Positions 41,054-54,140 of a DNA stretch of 64,000 bases are shown here, piece after piece. Position 1 is the stretch's first letter. Each line of letters begins with the position of its first letter. This DNA is from Basidiobolus meristosporus CBS 931.73 (Eukaryota > Basidiobolomycota > Basidiobolomycetes > Basidiobolales > Basidiobolaceae). Under the pieces are notes generated by a model that was not told where the DNA came from, ran no database searches, and saw nothing but the letters and a program-made list of their open reading frames with translations. The stretch lies in NCBI GenBank assembly GCA_002104905.1, contig MCFE01000196.1, positions 1 through 64,000 on the forward strand, written 5' to 3'. Both the position numbers and the translations under genes were made by a program.

Positions 41054-43620
41054 TGTTAATTGAGTGTGAATTAAACCAGAACTACTTTATATTAAAGGGT
41101 ATACCAACCAAACTACTTGTTGGGACATACTTGGAATACTTTCACCATATCATCAAGTACCCAGGACACAAAACTCTGATAAGTTGTCTAAACAGCCCTA
41201 ATCTTTCCACACATGCTCTTGGGACCTTCTTAAATATGTTCTTTGCGCTTGTTTTGCTCAGATCCTACTAATGTATACTTACTACTTTTGCATTCAATAA
41301 ATCATTAAGTGAAAACCACATAATCTACATACTCAACCCATAACTTCCAATATCTGCACAACTCTTAGAAAAAATCAAACAACAGTTTCAAGGAAGAGAA
41401 ACTGCTTCAATAAGCAATGGTAATCTCTCAAGGAGGTACATCAGACCCTTCAGAGAATGAGACAATATTCCTGTTATTACTGCATAAGAAATCAACACTT
41501 GCTAGACTGAAGCTTTGGAAAGAATGATGGTAAACCAACCAAGCACATATTAGGAAATGCTACTATTACTAAAGCTAGAGTATTGTTATATGCACTCAGC
41601 TTGACTATATGCAGGATCCTTACATATTGTATATTGGCTCTGAAACATCTCACCATTTTACTTAAAAAAGCAATACACTTCTTAAGTCAGAAGAACTCAA
41701 CATAGAAGGCACTTATGGAGGCCAGCAGAGCAGAGGCCAGATAACAGATCAAAATGGTGCCCAGATTGCTGTGAATTAAGAGTCCAGAATCAACAAAGCT
41801 TGGCACTGATGCTATCATATCTGAAAATTAATATAAGCTAGGCAGATAAAGAAGCACCAATACTTTGGCACAGCTGATCTGAATAAATCAGTTTTCAAAT
41901 ATTTAAGCAAAGCGGCTCAAATTCTGCTAATTTCTTGAGTGGAAGTTCCTTGCCAAGCTTTTTATCAGCATAGAAAGGAAAGCAGCCAGAAAACCTTACC
42001 AGGGCAAAGCACTAATCAAAGCCAAACTGTAGGTGGGTCTTTTTACATTTATTTATGTCATATAGGAAAAGTATTTGATCAAACTAATTGATGAGCATAC
42101 ATGCTACATATGGATCTTACTTGTACAGGTACTTTCAGCTGCCTATGTTTTGATATAACAGGCATATCAGGATTCAATGCTCAAAAGCAAAAGTGGCAAA
42201 CAATGCTGGTAAGATACTAGAAGACACCTACTAGTGATGCTCAGCTCCTTAGAGGATACATCTCAGAAAAAATCTCTGAAAATAAAATGTGACTTTAGAG
42301 AAGTAATGAAATATGTGATTAGCAGAAATGCAGTATTGAGTGATGATAATAAATTGCAGGGTGTACACACAACCAATGAGAGATGTACCGGTTACTCTCC
42401 TGAATAGCCAGATAGACATGTTTCAGGGCATTCTGCCAGTCCTAGAGTCCAGAGCTGAAGTCTTGACTTTAAAAACTCTATATTGCAGACTCCTGTATGA
42501 GTGATTAAGAAAAATGAGTACAATAAACAAGAGAGAAGATACCTCCTTCATAGACAGTGTTAGCCACTAAATCAAGTACTCAAGATTCTCAAAAGGAAAT
42601 AGCAACCTTTCTTCAAGCTACAGCAACAGAGCTTCAGAAAAAGAGATAATCCAAAGAAAAAGCCTGAGTATGTAAATGCAGCTACCACCTATAGTACACT
42701 ATCTGTATCTGCACTTGATTTGGTAGCAAGCAAAGATCTTCATTTGTTGTATAAGGACACTTAAGCATCTCAACACTTTACACACCATAAATCACCTTTT
42801 CACAATGATAGCAAAGTCTAGTTGAGAAGGTTTCCATTTAAGCTCACAAAACACTCAATGCTGCTGGAAAGGGAACTATCCAGGTCAACTCAGAAGTAGT
42901 GAATGCAGCCATGCACATTTCATCATAGATGTACTTTATGTACCTGAAATTGCTACAAACCTACTATCTATAAGCAATGCCACAGCAAAAGGACTAAGTT
43001 TCAGTTTTGATAGTTCTGATTGCATGAGCCTCAGTCAAAATGGTGCCCATAGTGCCTTCTGTATAAGAGATCAGAGTCTTTACAGACTGGCATTTATTTG
43101 GATGTATCTGGAAGCCAATATTGGTAACTTAAATGAGAGGACTTCAATGCATTAGCATAGGAGATTTAGAGATATCAATTTTGACCATTTGCGCAAACAT
43201 TCAATAGTCAGCTAATGTCTGGAGTAAGAATTGGTCCCACAACTGCTGTGATGCACTGTGGAGCCTGCTTACATCAAAATAAGCCTGACAACTACTTAAG
43301 AGATTGACTGCAATCTAAACTAGAGGAAATAGATCACATTCACTCAGAGATGTGTGGACTTATCAAAAATTTATCTCCCAGAGAAATGAAGTATAAGGTC
43401 ATATTTCTAGCTGATGATACAAAATACACATGGGCAGGCTTCATATAGTGAAAAGAAGCAGCTCTAGCTAAGCTCCATGGGTATGAAGATATTGATGAGA
43501 GAACTAACATTGAAGAAGACAATAAAATATGCAGATAATGGTGAAGGAAGTATGCAATGAAAATTGTTTAGTTGTGAACCCATCATTCATCAGCCATTGA
43601 ATCCCACAATGATGTAGTTA
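41054..43620 (+). mobile_element. Ty1/copia remnant with LTR
   Basis: An LTR at about 41054-41370 belongs to the same family as 44393-44740. Downstream, conceptual plus-strand reading shows a GAG-pre-integrase and integrase stretch: TAKGLSFSFDSSDC near 42990, HRRFRDINFDHLRKHSIV near 43155, then an integrase start (HSEMCGLIKNLSP near 43340, KYKVIFLADDTKYTWAGF near 43390). Many stops and shifts interrupt it. RT and RNase H were not found. Confidence 0.6.
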
Positions 43621-44392
43621 CAATGTCAGCAGCTCAAATTTCTGACCCTCATTACAATCTTAAGGTAGAATCTTGACAGTATTTCACTGCATTTATTGCC
43701 GCATATAGTAATAAATATGATTGTGTATTGTTGGTCTGCTTTAGGGATTGCATGGCATTCAGAGAGTCTCAAAATTGTCTACTACTACTTGAGCAGACCT
43801 AACTGACCAACATATGCAATTGTCTTATATGACAGTGCATGTGATGGTATCTTGATGGCCTTTGTGTGGACTTCTGATGACATTATCACAGCAGTATGGT
43901 AGCCTAAAGCTAGCTTTGTATAATGCCCTTGTACAAATTGTCCAAAATTGACTTCCTTTCTCTATATCCCCTTACACCCTGCGCATATTCACTCTAGGTA
44001 TCATGCCTCTTTATTTGCCTAACCATAACAATAATAGGTATGGCACATATGGCTCAAGCCCAAAATAACAATAGCCTTCTGCCTACTAACCACTATACAC
44101 TTGCATACTTGCTGCAATTGACACAATTCTTTCACATCAAACTAATAGCTTTTCAGTGTGCTGCTGGCACAGCTGTCATATGCCATGTATTGCTATTAGC
44201 ATATACATCTTGTAAACATATACTTGGATGCCACCACTAGACTACTCATACCTCTTGAATACCTACAAAATACTTTGTGCACTTGTCCAATATATTCCTT
44301 CTCCTTGCTGGATTCTGGTGCCTCTTATAGGTACTCCTAAATTCCCATTTGTGTGAAAGCAATATTAGAAGCAGCAGAAGCTGGCTTGTACC

Positions 44393-44740
44393 TGTTCTAA
44401 AAGTTTTTATTTCCACATAAATACTCACCTAACTTATTCACTAGATCGTTACCTTCATATCCTAGAGAATACTTACTAAATTCCTTGTGGGATCTACTTA
44501 GAATATTTTCACCAAAATACCAGGTACCCAGAACATGGAAATTCTCGAAGTTGTCCAAAAAGTCCCAAACTTTGCACACATGGTCTTGGGACCTTCCCTC
44601 AACCTGTTCTTCATGTTTGTTATGCTAAGACAATGTAAAAGTATAAACACTACTATTATATTCAATTAATCATTAAGTGAAAACCACATTGTATACTTGT
44701 CCTCCCAATCACTTCCAATATCTCCAAGACTCTTACAACA
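44393..44740 (+). repeat. Copia LTR followed by gag start
   Basis: A 348-bp LTR from TGTTCTAAAAG to CTTACAACA. It is followed at 44745 by a gag start reading MSPKLSLSAMSTTAI, matching the element at 21.4 kb, then a broken copy of the gag domain (DGSNYQV near 44835). It is the 5' end of a second copia remnant that fades out by about 44900. Confidence 0.65.
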
Positions 44741-45775
44741 GGCTATGAGCCCCAAGCTGTCACTCTCTGCAATGTCTACTACTGCTATTACTGGAATTTT
44801 TCCCTCTGCTGAAAAGTTGGATGGATCTAACTACCAAGTGCCCTATGAAAAATAATTAGGTTCCATGGGTGGATCCAATCCAGATTGTCCGCTAAGATCC
44901 TAATTAGAGACCATCATAATATGGCAGCTTGGAATTAGTGACCCTCCTGACAATCGTATAACAAGATCATGATGGTGTTTTGCAAATTTTACAGCCAAAT
45001 AAAGGGATAAAACTTGACAATTTTTAATTAGTGCTGTGACAATATTTGCATGGTATTGTTGCGGTCTTTCAGTGCTCAATTACTATTTTAAGTGGATCCA
45101 GTTGGCCAGGACTTCCAATTGCCTTATATGGCAAGAAACTTGACAGTATTTTGACAGCCTCACAGCAAGACTCCGATAGCATTTTTTTGGCAGTATGATG
45201 GCCTACCACTGGTTCTGTATAATGCTACCGTAACAATTTACCAAATGGTATTTCCTTTTTCTACCTCCCCTTGTGCAATTCATATATTGCACTGTGGAAT
45301 CACCTTTCTTTACTTGCTTACCCACTACTACCTTTGGTATTCCACATATAGCTCAAATCAAAAAAAAACTATGGCCTCCTGCTTACCAACCTCTACCAAC
45401 GTGCACACCTGCTGCAATTGACATACTTCTATTACCTCAACTTTACGGCTTTTTAGTGTGATACTTGCAAAGTTGCCATATACCTGGTACTGCTGGTAGC
45501 AAATACATCTTGCAAACATATGCTTGGTTGTTGCCACTTCTGCCACGAATACCTCCTGAATATTGGCAAAGAACTTCTTGGTATTTAGCCAATATATTCC
45601 TTCTCCCTGCTGGATTCTGGCCCCCCTTATAGATGTGCTCTGGCTTTTGTTTGTGTGAATTTGGTATTGAATGGTGTAGAAGTTGGCTTGTGACCACAAG
45701 AAATCAAGCATATCTTGGTGGAGTTTTCCTGATAAAAATTAGTTGCTTGTTGCACCCAACCCTACTTTGCATTAC

Positions 45776-46951
45776 TCAACTGATTACCCATGCATTGGGG
45801 CTGCTTAGCTTCTTAATGCCATAGGCATAGGTGTCTCCATGTGCACATTTGTCCTCAGTATTTTTGAACTCTTTCTGGCTGTCCTCTATGTGCCAACTCA
45901 TAACATCCATGACGGACTTGAAGGTAATATTCTTGATGAGATTGGGATATAATAGTACCTGTAACTTGACTTGTCTTCCTATCTCCCCACACATCTGCTC
46001 CATAGGAAACTCTCAAAAGGTGAAGCAAGGCCCAATATTCTCCACACACCATGCAAGATGGAGTAGAGAATGGATATAGTAGCTGCAGAGATCTACACAT
46101 TCAGCTTTATGTTTGTAGTATAGCCACTCAAATCCAATCACAAACTCCTCACACAACAGCTGTAGATGCATCCAGTTGGCATTGGTGATCTGCTTCTGGT
46201 TAAATATTCCTACAATGTCTACATATGACTCCCAATGCTTCCAATGTACTCTTGGTAGGAATGGCTTCAGAACACCACTTGAATTAATACATATCCAGTT
46301 CATCCAGTCTTTGCATTTTTATTGTTGCATATGCGTATGAGTATTAATTGGAGACTGTGAGAAGTACTTAGGGTAGTGGATACTATGTATTATCTTGCCA
46401 ATATTTTCAAATTTCACCAGTATCTTGAAGGGAGCATTTAGCTTGAAATGTCCCATGTACAACTTGGTCATCAGTATAGGGATATTGTTGAAAAGCAAAT
46501 GCATTGCTCCCAGTAGAAAGCTTTTGCTCCAACAGATACCCTCTATCTTAAGTATCTCTGGTTTCCAATTGATTCCATATTCTGGCCAATGGCTTATAGC
46601 TTGCTAAATTTGCTGCAATTGCATGCTTACTTCTATATGTTCTCTCTGTGGAAAGATGATGTTCTTAGTGCTGGTGTATATCTCCTGGATCTCACACATT
46701 TGACAGCAATACCATCCATTGTGCCTGGAAAAACCTGCTATCTTGCTGATGGCTGGGGTATCCCCAATGCAGATAGTAAAATGTGCTTTTACATGACGGC
46801 CATTTACCATTATCCTGCTGGAAAGTAAACAAAATTCATCCAGCAATGGATACAGGTAGCTATCCAGGTTGGACGGTGATTTAGGCCCAGGTACCAGTGA
46901 GACTACCATCAGATTATTGCTCTGATACCATGAGATGGGTGGCAGACTCAA
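45776..46951 (-). pseudogene. Tnp2-type DNA transposase relic, copy 1
   Basis: Minus-strand pieces read like the Tnp2 transposase of CACTA-related elements common in fungi. Near 46900 is NLMVVSLVPGPKSPSNLDSY followed by YPLLDEF, with WYCCQMCEI downstream (near 46680). The C-terminal region near 46060-46290 has LCEEFVIGFEWLYYKHKAE and LLHLAWCVENIGPC. Near 46000 MEQMCGEIGRQV follows, then CAHGDTYAYGIKKL. The pieces lie in different frames with gaps, so the gene is dead. Terminal repeats were not identified. Confidence 0.6.
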
Positions 46952-48623
46952 ATTGATGAGAATCAGTGGCCAGCAGGATTTGCTGGTGGAGTACTTGTTT
47001 ACAAGAATCCATCAAGTGCTTAAGCAAAGGCATGGTCATACATACCTTCAAAGTAGCCCTTGCTTCTTAGCTGTTTGTAATGTTTGACATCAAAAATATT
47101 GGATATGCTTGCACCTTATTGATACTGAGTGTGACACTGTATAGCTTTGCAATATTTGTTGGACTGCATCAGCTTCCTCAGACAGGGTATGACCGGAACA
47201 TATCCGGAGTGTGAACAATGTTTTCCCTCAATGGTGGTGGATTCCTTACAATTACTGACTAATTGTATTTCCTAATGTAGGCGGTGGCTAATGACTCATT
47301 AGACTGCATCAACATCACCCAATAAGATCCTACTTCATATATCTATTTCTGTTTGATAAGGATCTGCTGATTCATTTGCTGACTGATGCTACTGATTTGA
47401 TAGGTAACTCTGATATACTAACAGGCTAAGCATATAACAAATTGATTTGACTAAAAGCTGATCCAACTTAAACATTCAAGCAGTATATCATAACATTCTC
47501 CCCTACTAAAGTTGAGAGGGTTCTCCTGAATCTCTTTTCTTGTGATACCAATATCTTGATGGTTCAGTATTATCAGTAAGTCTTGAAAGCTTGAGTCTGA
47601 CCCTTTGCACTAAGTCTTCCTGGATGTTGCTTTGTTTGTCCACTAGTTGGTAAGTTGCAAATGGACATTCCCTGATGATCTTGAATGGTCCTGTTCATTG
47701 TGGCTCAAACTTCTTCCAAGAGTTGTTTCTTAGCAATGCAAAGATCCTAACTGTCAATGCTTCTGGTGCTATAGTCTTGGTCTTATCAAATCTCTGCTTC
47801 ATCTTTTCTGCACTTTGAGATACTTTGGTCTGTGCCTCTTGATGTCTTTGTACCATCTGCTGGTGTCTACTTGGCTGACTGAGCTCATATTCTAAGGTGT
47901 CTGTAAGCTTTGGTTGTGTGAGATCTCCTGGAATCCTTGGTTCACATCCATACACTAAGTAAAATGGAAATTGTTGGGTGGTGTTGTTTACTCTGACTCT
48001 GGATGCAAAGAGTGCTTGGTCTTTATACTCATTGCATCTGCTGACAACTCCATTTACATATGTGGTCAGCATTCTTCCAAATAACTCATTAAACCATTCA
48101 GTGACTCCATTAGTTTTGGGGTGATATGCCACGGCTTTCAAGTGTTTAATCTGCTGCATTTCCAGTTAAGCTTCCAATGGCTTTGCCATAAAGTTTGAAC
48201 CTCTCTTAGATAGAATCACTACAGGGCATCCAAACTTCATAAGGATCTCATAGTAGATGAAACTTGCAACTTCTTGTTCACTGGCTATTGGTACAGCTTT
48301 AGCAACTGGCCATTTGATGGCATAGTCAATTGCTACTGGGAGCCAACAGTTACACTTCCTGGTAGTTGGCAGACTTCAAGTAAAGTCTATTACCCATCTT
48401 TCAAATGGTCTTACTAGCTCCAAGGGAAAGAGCTTGGAAATTCTTTGTGGCTGGCCTTGATTGATTTGGCAGTTTAGGCAGGTTTTCACTAGCTTCTCAA
48501 CATCATGTTTCACTCTGGGCCACTATGCTCTGGCTTTCACAAGGCTATAGGTTCCTTCAATTCCAAGATGTCCTTATCCATTGTGTAGCCTATGTATTAA
48601 ATCAAGGCAAGCAACATAAGGGC

Positions 48624-48840
48624 AATAGACTTGTTCCATCATTCCGGCTGATCATAGTGCCCAATAGTGCCATAGCATGCCAGATAGTGCCTGATCATGC
48701 CACAGAGTGCCAGATGGTGCCATACAGTGCCAATTCAGGATCAAAATTGATAAGCATATGACCCTAAAATATCAAATTAATAACAAAATATACAGCACTC
48801 TCTGGCACTATGATCAATGGCACAATGGAACAAGTCTAAT
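48624..48840. mobile_element. Small MITE of the fold-back family
   Basis: The element is 48627-48837 (211 bp) with ends AGACTTGTTCC and GGAACAAGTCT, the same as at 19877-20610. AAT flanks both sides (48624-48626 and 48838-48840). Removing the element and one AAT restores a gypsy integrase sequence that matches the sibling element near 59650. Internal AGTGCCA-type words are shared with the larger member. Confidence 0.85.
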
Positions 48841-49124
48841 AGGCAATAGGGCTTCAATCAGCAATTTGGTAGAGTGTTTGATCCTGTACTACAAATCTGC
48901 TGGCTTCATCCCAGATTATCTTCTTGATATCTTCATCCACCTCATTAGGAATGGCTTGGTCCTCCAAGTACTTTTGTAATAGGCTAGGCCAATCTGATTC
49001 ATGCACCAAGTTGAGTTGTGCAACTTGTTATAATCTTGATAAGGCATCAGTAACCTTATTGTTTTTCCCAGGGCAGTAGACAATCTCCAAATCAGATTGC
49101 TGAATGTATTCACTCCATCTGTTG

Positions 49125-50315
49125 TGTTGTATTATGATTAGTTTGGGGTTTGTTCTACAATGTAGAGGCTAATCAACAATGTACAACAACTTCCAGTATG
49201 CTAATACGGAGATAATTTATTAGGAGCTTGATATACCAATAGAAGATATAACCTTCACTAATACCCTCAATCTTAGGTTCAAAATATACTGTAAGCAGTG
49301 TTTATCACTTCTACAGCAGTGTTCTGACCTTCTGTCAACTAATGGGCTTATTTACTTTGATAGTGACTTTTCCTTATTTGGATGTCACTTTCCTTTGAGA
49401 AATTATTTGCTAATATGCAAATTCTTAACTCCCCTTTAACCTAAAGTGGCATGTTGTAGAAGTCTCTAAAGGGGTGTCTTTAGAGTAAAGGGGCTTCTTG
49501 TAGTGGTCTCTAAAGTGGACTTTACACTATAGGGGTGCCTAAAGGGGCTTCTTTAGAGTAAAGGGGTTTCTTAAAGGGGTCCCTAGAGGGGTGTCTTTAG
49601 AGTAAAGGGGCTTCTTAGGGGGACTTTTCCAACAGAAAAGTGGTAGTTTCTTGTAGAACATAGATTGGATTCTTGTGAGCTTTGCATTCGTTTTACTGAA
49701 GTAGTGCCAATGAAAGTCAGAGTACTCAATGATGTAAGTGATGCAGGGGAAGTCTTATAACCTTTAAACCTGTAATTGTAGTGTGGAGATTCTGGAAAGA
49801 GAGGCTCTCTTTTATTTATCAGCTGGGGAAGTCATATATGAAGTTTCTGAAGGATCAAAGTTTTTGAGCACTTGCGCAAGCAATACATGTTATATAAGAC
49901 TAAACTTTTGCAGTGGTGCAGATTGGACATAGGCGCAGCACCTGTGCAAATCTCACATGATTTGATTAGCTGGTTCAAAAGTTACATGCAATCAAAGTCA
50001 CCATAGTAATCCTTGCAATAGTGGCCTAGTATGTATAATAATTGCACTCTTATAGTCATAACTCCGTAAGTACTGCTTCAAATGAGCTGTAACTTGTAAC
50101 ATGTGTTGGCTACTGCATATTCTGTATGACATAATATTCTTGGGAGGATTGCTTGTCAGGGTCTGGAGTATTTGTCCTTTAGAGTTGAAAGTTCTTGATC
50201 TTTCACCTGTGTGTTACAATACAAAAAGCAAAATGCTTAAATGAGTGCAATATTGGTCTTGAGATATTGTAGTAATGGAATACTTTCCATTACCACACAT
50301 CTTATCATTCTTCTA
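49125..50315. mobile_element. Unknown insertion within gypsy relic 1
   Basis: The gypsy reading stops at about 49125 and resumes at about 50315. At this place relic 3 (near 59930-59965) has its two flanks almost adjacent, so about 1.2 kb was inserted. It has no recognisable coding region. The right edge holds the short palindrome GTAATGGAATACTTTCCATTAC-type sequence (about 50271-50293). Element class is unknown. Confidence 0.5.
49437..49625. repeat. Degenerate TTTAGAGTAAAGGGG repeats
   Basis: Three copies of the word TTTAGAGTAAAGGGG (from about 49479, 49553 and 49596) lie among related AAAGGGG and CTAAAGTGG words. The sequence could fold through pairing of CTTTA with TAAAG words. It sits inside the insertion at 49125-50315. 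Confidence 0.6.
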
Positions 50316-52449
50316 GAGAGTACCTTCTAAGTAAATATATACTTGAGGGAGGCATGAGCAGTCATCACAGTGTAATTGGTTCCTTCAATATAGCATCTCC
50401 ATGTCTTCAAGCAGTGTGTTATTGCAAGCATCTCCTTCTCATGGACTGGATAGTTTTGTTCTGCTGAGTTTAGTTTCTTGGATTCAAAGACAACTGGGTA
50501 GTCCTTTCCCTTGTGTTCTTGGCTCAGCACTCCACCAATTGCATAGTCTGAAGCATCTGTGCACAGAGTAAACTCTTTTCTGAAGTCAGATATTCTTAAG
50601 CTTGGTAGCTTAGCAAATTCATTCTTGAGCGTCTGAAAGGCAGTCTCACAAGCTATGTCCCACTTGTAGGTATTGTCTTTCTTGAGGATATCAGTAAAAG
50701 GGGCTGCAATACTAGCAAAGGACTTGACAAATATCCAATAATAGGAGACCATTCCAAGGAATGATCTGAGTTCTGCTATGCTATGGGGCTGCTTCCAATT
50801 CTTGATAACTTCAGCCTTCTTAGAGTATAAGGTTACTCATGTGCTAGTCACTATGTGTCCCAGATATTCAAAGTGTTCCTTGAAGAATTCACTCTTTGCT
50901 AGCTTGCCATATAGTGGGTTCTCTCTTAGCTTCTTCAAGACCTTTTCAATGTGCACCAAGTGATCCTCTTCTATCTTGCTGAATATCAATATGCCATTGA
51001 TGTAGATTATCACAAACTTGTCCAAGTACTCCTGGAAGACAGTCTGCATCAGGGTCGTGAATGTTGCAGAGGCATTAGTGAGGCCCAAACTCATGACTAA
51101 GTACTTGTAAAGTCCACATCTGGTCCTGAATGCTGTCTTAGGGATGTCTTCTGGCTTCACCCTAATTGGTTGTATCCTGACATGAGGTCAATCTTGCTGA
51201 ATTTAATGGCTCCATTAAGTTGGTCCAAAAGTTCATCAATCAATACATCCTATGCTGCCCAGATGGCAAGTAAACACCTGATTTTGGCAAATGGACTTGG
51301 TGTCATAGCTAGCACACAACTAATTGGGTAGCTGCAAAACAGATCAAATAGATACACTGGTGTTACCAACTACATATAAGTATGAAGAGCGTCTATTTAT
51401 AGGTGTTGTGGGTCAAGCATGAAGCAATCCTGATGTTACTTATATCATATTTTTATGACTACTAGCATGCAATGACTCAATCTGAATTGTAAAAAAAATG
51501 TGTTGCTTAGAACATGACAAATGATAGCAATACAATGCAACCACATCATCCTCTAGTTTTTCATTTCACAAGGATTACTACTGTAGCATTTGGCAGTGAC
51601 TCACTTTGAGCACACACACTATTGTCTTGTTGACTATCATCTTCACTACTTGTGAACTTGTAATTAGTATTGTGCCTCCTGGCTGATGAGTGCAGTGCTG
51701 AAGCTGTTGAAATAGTTAGGAGTCCACCTAGTTGCTAATATTTATGAACTTGCACTTAGTTAAATGATATATCTCAGAATATTAGCTCAGAAATTAGTTT
51801 GTAAGATACTTGTTAATTATTAGTAATTTGCAAAGTACGGAATTTTAGGAAAGTTTGCAATGTGTCCAAATGGGCTGAAACTTGTGACATATAATCCTGA
51901 GACTCCCCTAGTAATGTGTAAATAGCTACATGTATGTAGTTTATCCATAAGTATAAATACTATGTTGCAACTCAACAAGTCACCAGTGTATAATATGTAA
52001 ATCTTTTAATCCTTAGTCTCACTTGCAATAATTGCTTGACTATTTCAAAAGAAGCCCGGCTGTGCCAAATTGCCTTAGATGATGTTGTTACAAGTCTTGG
52101 TATAAGAGTTGTAGAGGAATAGGGAGTTTAGCTGGTGTTGTACTCACTAAAACTTGAGCTGCTTTTTATTGAGGTTCCAGCAGCTCCTTTTACACATTTT
52201 GCCATATCAATTGCTGACTAATTTTATTTCCTAATATAGATTGTGGCTGACAACTCATTTGATTGCATCATCATTGCCCAATAAAATCCTACTTAATATA
52301 TCTATTTCTGTCTGATAAGGATCTGCCAATTCATTTGCTGACTAATGTACTGATTTGATAGAAAATTCTGATATACTGATAGGCTAAGCATATAACTAAT
52401 TGATTTGACTAAAAACAGATCTAACTTAAACATCAAGTGGTGGATTAAA

Positions 52450-53890
52450 ATATGGCAACTCATTTGATTGCATCATCATTGCCCAATAATATCCAACTTA
52501 ATATATCTATCTCTGTTTGATAAGCATCTGCTGATTCATCTGCTTATTACTGCTAATGATATGATTGATAACACTGATGTATTGAAAGGCTAAACATATA
52601 ACTAATTAACTTGACTAAAAACTTATTTAACTCAAGCATTCAAGCAATAGATCATAACATTCTCCCCTACTAAAGTTGAGAGGGTTCTCCTGAATCTCTT
52701 TTCTTATTATACCAATATCTTGATGGTTCAGTATTGTTGGCAAGTCTTGCAAGCTTGAGTCTGTCTCTATGAGCTAAATCTTCCCAGATATTCCCTTGTT
52801 TGTCCACTAGTTGGTAAGTTGCAAATGGACATTGTCTGATGATCTTAAAAGGTTGGGTCCATTGTGGCTCAATCATCTTCCAAGTATTGTTTCTCAACAA
52901 TATAAGGTTCCCATCTGTCAATGATTCTGGTGATATAGTCTTATCAAATCTCTGCTTCATCTTTTTGCACTTTGAGGTACTTTGGCTTGTGCCTCTTGAT
53001 GTTTTGTTCTAGCTGCTGGTGTCTACTTGGCTGACTGAGCTCATCTTCTAAGGTGTCTGTAAGCTTTGGTTGTGTGAGATCTCCTGGAATCCTTGGTTCA
53101 CATCCATACACTAAGTAAAATGGCAATTGTTTGGTGGTGTTGTACTCTAACTCTGCGTGCAAAAAGTGCTTGGTTTATATACTCATCCATCTACTGACAG
53201 CTCCATTTGCATACTTGGTCAGCATTTCCCAATAATCCATTCATCCATTCAGTGGCTCCATTAATTCTGGGGTGATATGCCAAGGTTCTCAAGTGTCTTA
53301 TGTGCTGCATTTCCAGGTAAGCTTCCAATGTCTTTGCCATAAAGTTTGCTCCTCTATTGAATAAAATCTCTACAGGACATCCAATCTTTATAAGGATCTC
53401 TTGGTAGATGAAACTTGCAACTTCTTGTTCACTGGCTACAGGTATTACTTTAGCCACTGGCCATTTTTGGCATGGTCAATTGCTACTACAGTCCAATGGT
53501 GCATTTCCCGGTAGTTGGCAGTCTTCCAATAAAGTCAATTCCCCATCTTTCAAATGGTCTTACAGGCTCCAAGGGATAGAGTTCAGCAATTCTCTGTGGT
53601 TGGCCTTAGTTGATTTGGCAATTTGAGCATATTTTCACTGGTTTCTCAACATCTTGTTTCATTCAGGGCCATTATGGTCTGGCTTTCACAAGGCTATAGG
53701 TTCCTATTCATTGTGTAGCATATGTATTAAATCCAGGTGAGCAACATAAGGGCAATAGACAATAAGGCTTGCATCCACAGTTTTGTAGAGTGTTTCATCT
53801 TGTACTACAAATTTGCTGGCTTCATCCTGGGTTATCTTCTTGATATTGCAATCCACTTCTTAGGAATGGCTTGGTCCTCCAAGTCCTTAG
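52450..53890 (-). mobile_element. Ty3/gypsy retrotransposon relic 2
   Basis: A 3' LTR fragment (52450-52659), the polypurine tract, and minus-strand integrase pieces at 52670-52960, 52944-53162 (VYGCEPRIPGDLTQPKLTDT) and 53191-53457 (VASFIYQEILIKIGCPVEIL, with TLAYHPRINGATEWMNG). It is cut off at about 53890 with no RT, gag or 5' LTR. Confidence 0.65.
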
Positions 53891-53999
53891 CTTATATATA
53901 ATCATATAAGCAGAATTCTATTGAAAGCAATGCATCTAGAGCACTATGTAGGGTAAATAAAGCAAGAAAATCACTATTGCAAGCAACATTAATAGGATG

Positions 54000-54140
54000 G
54001 CACAAAGTACCAGCAACTGCATCCTACAACTGGCATCAGGGTAGAGATTATAGTACTAGATGTTTCCACAGAGTGCTGGATCAATCTGGCACTATAAACT
54101 GGCTAGCACTATATGACACTACCCAATGGAACAAGTCCAT
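54000..54140. mobile_element. Single end of a fold-back family MITE
   Basis: The right end reads CCAATGGAACAAGTCC, matching the GGAACAAGTCT end of the two other members, after AGTGCTGG and GCACTAT-type words. No left end was found, so it is truncated or rearranged. Confidence 0.5.

Larger units (their letters stand above)
47250..52436 (-). mobile_element. Ty3/gypsy retrotransposon relic 1
   Basis: The 3' LTR fragment is at 47250-47495 and the 5' LTR at 52086-52436. A polypurine tract (AGTAGGGGAGAATG, minus strand) abuts the 3' LTR. Minus-strand coding pieces are RT (50837-51160: GLYKYLVMSLGLTNASATF), RNase H (50327-50752: FTLCTDASDYAIGGVLSQEH), integrase linker (48916-49113) and the integrase C-terminal part (47695-48159: VAYHPKTNGVTEWFNELFGR). 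A gag and protease region is missing and replaced by unknown DNA (51250-52085). The element also carries the MITE at 48627-48837 and an insertion at about 49125-50315. Confidence 0.7.

Noticed and set aside
49437-49625. A CRISPR-like array
   Set aside because: Repeats are few, imperfect and without regular spacers, and the organism is eukaryotic.
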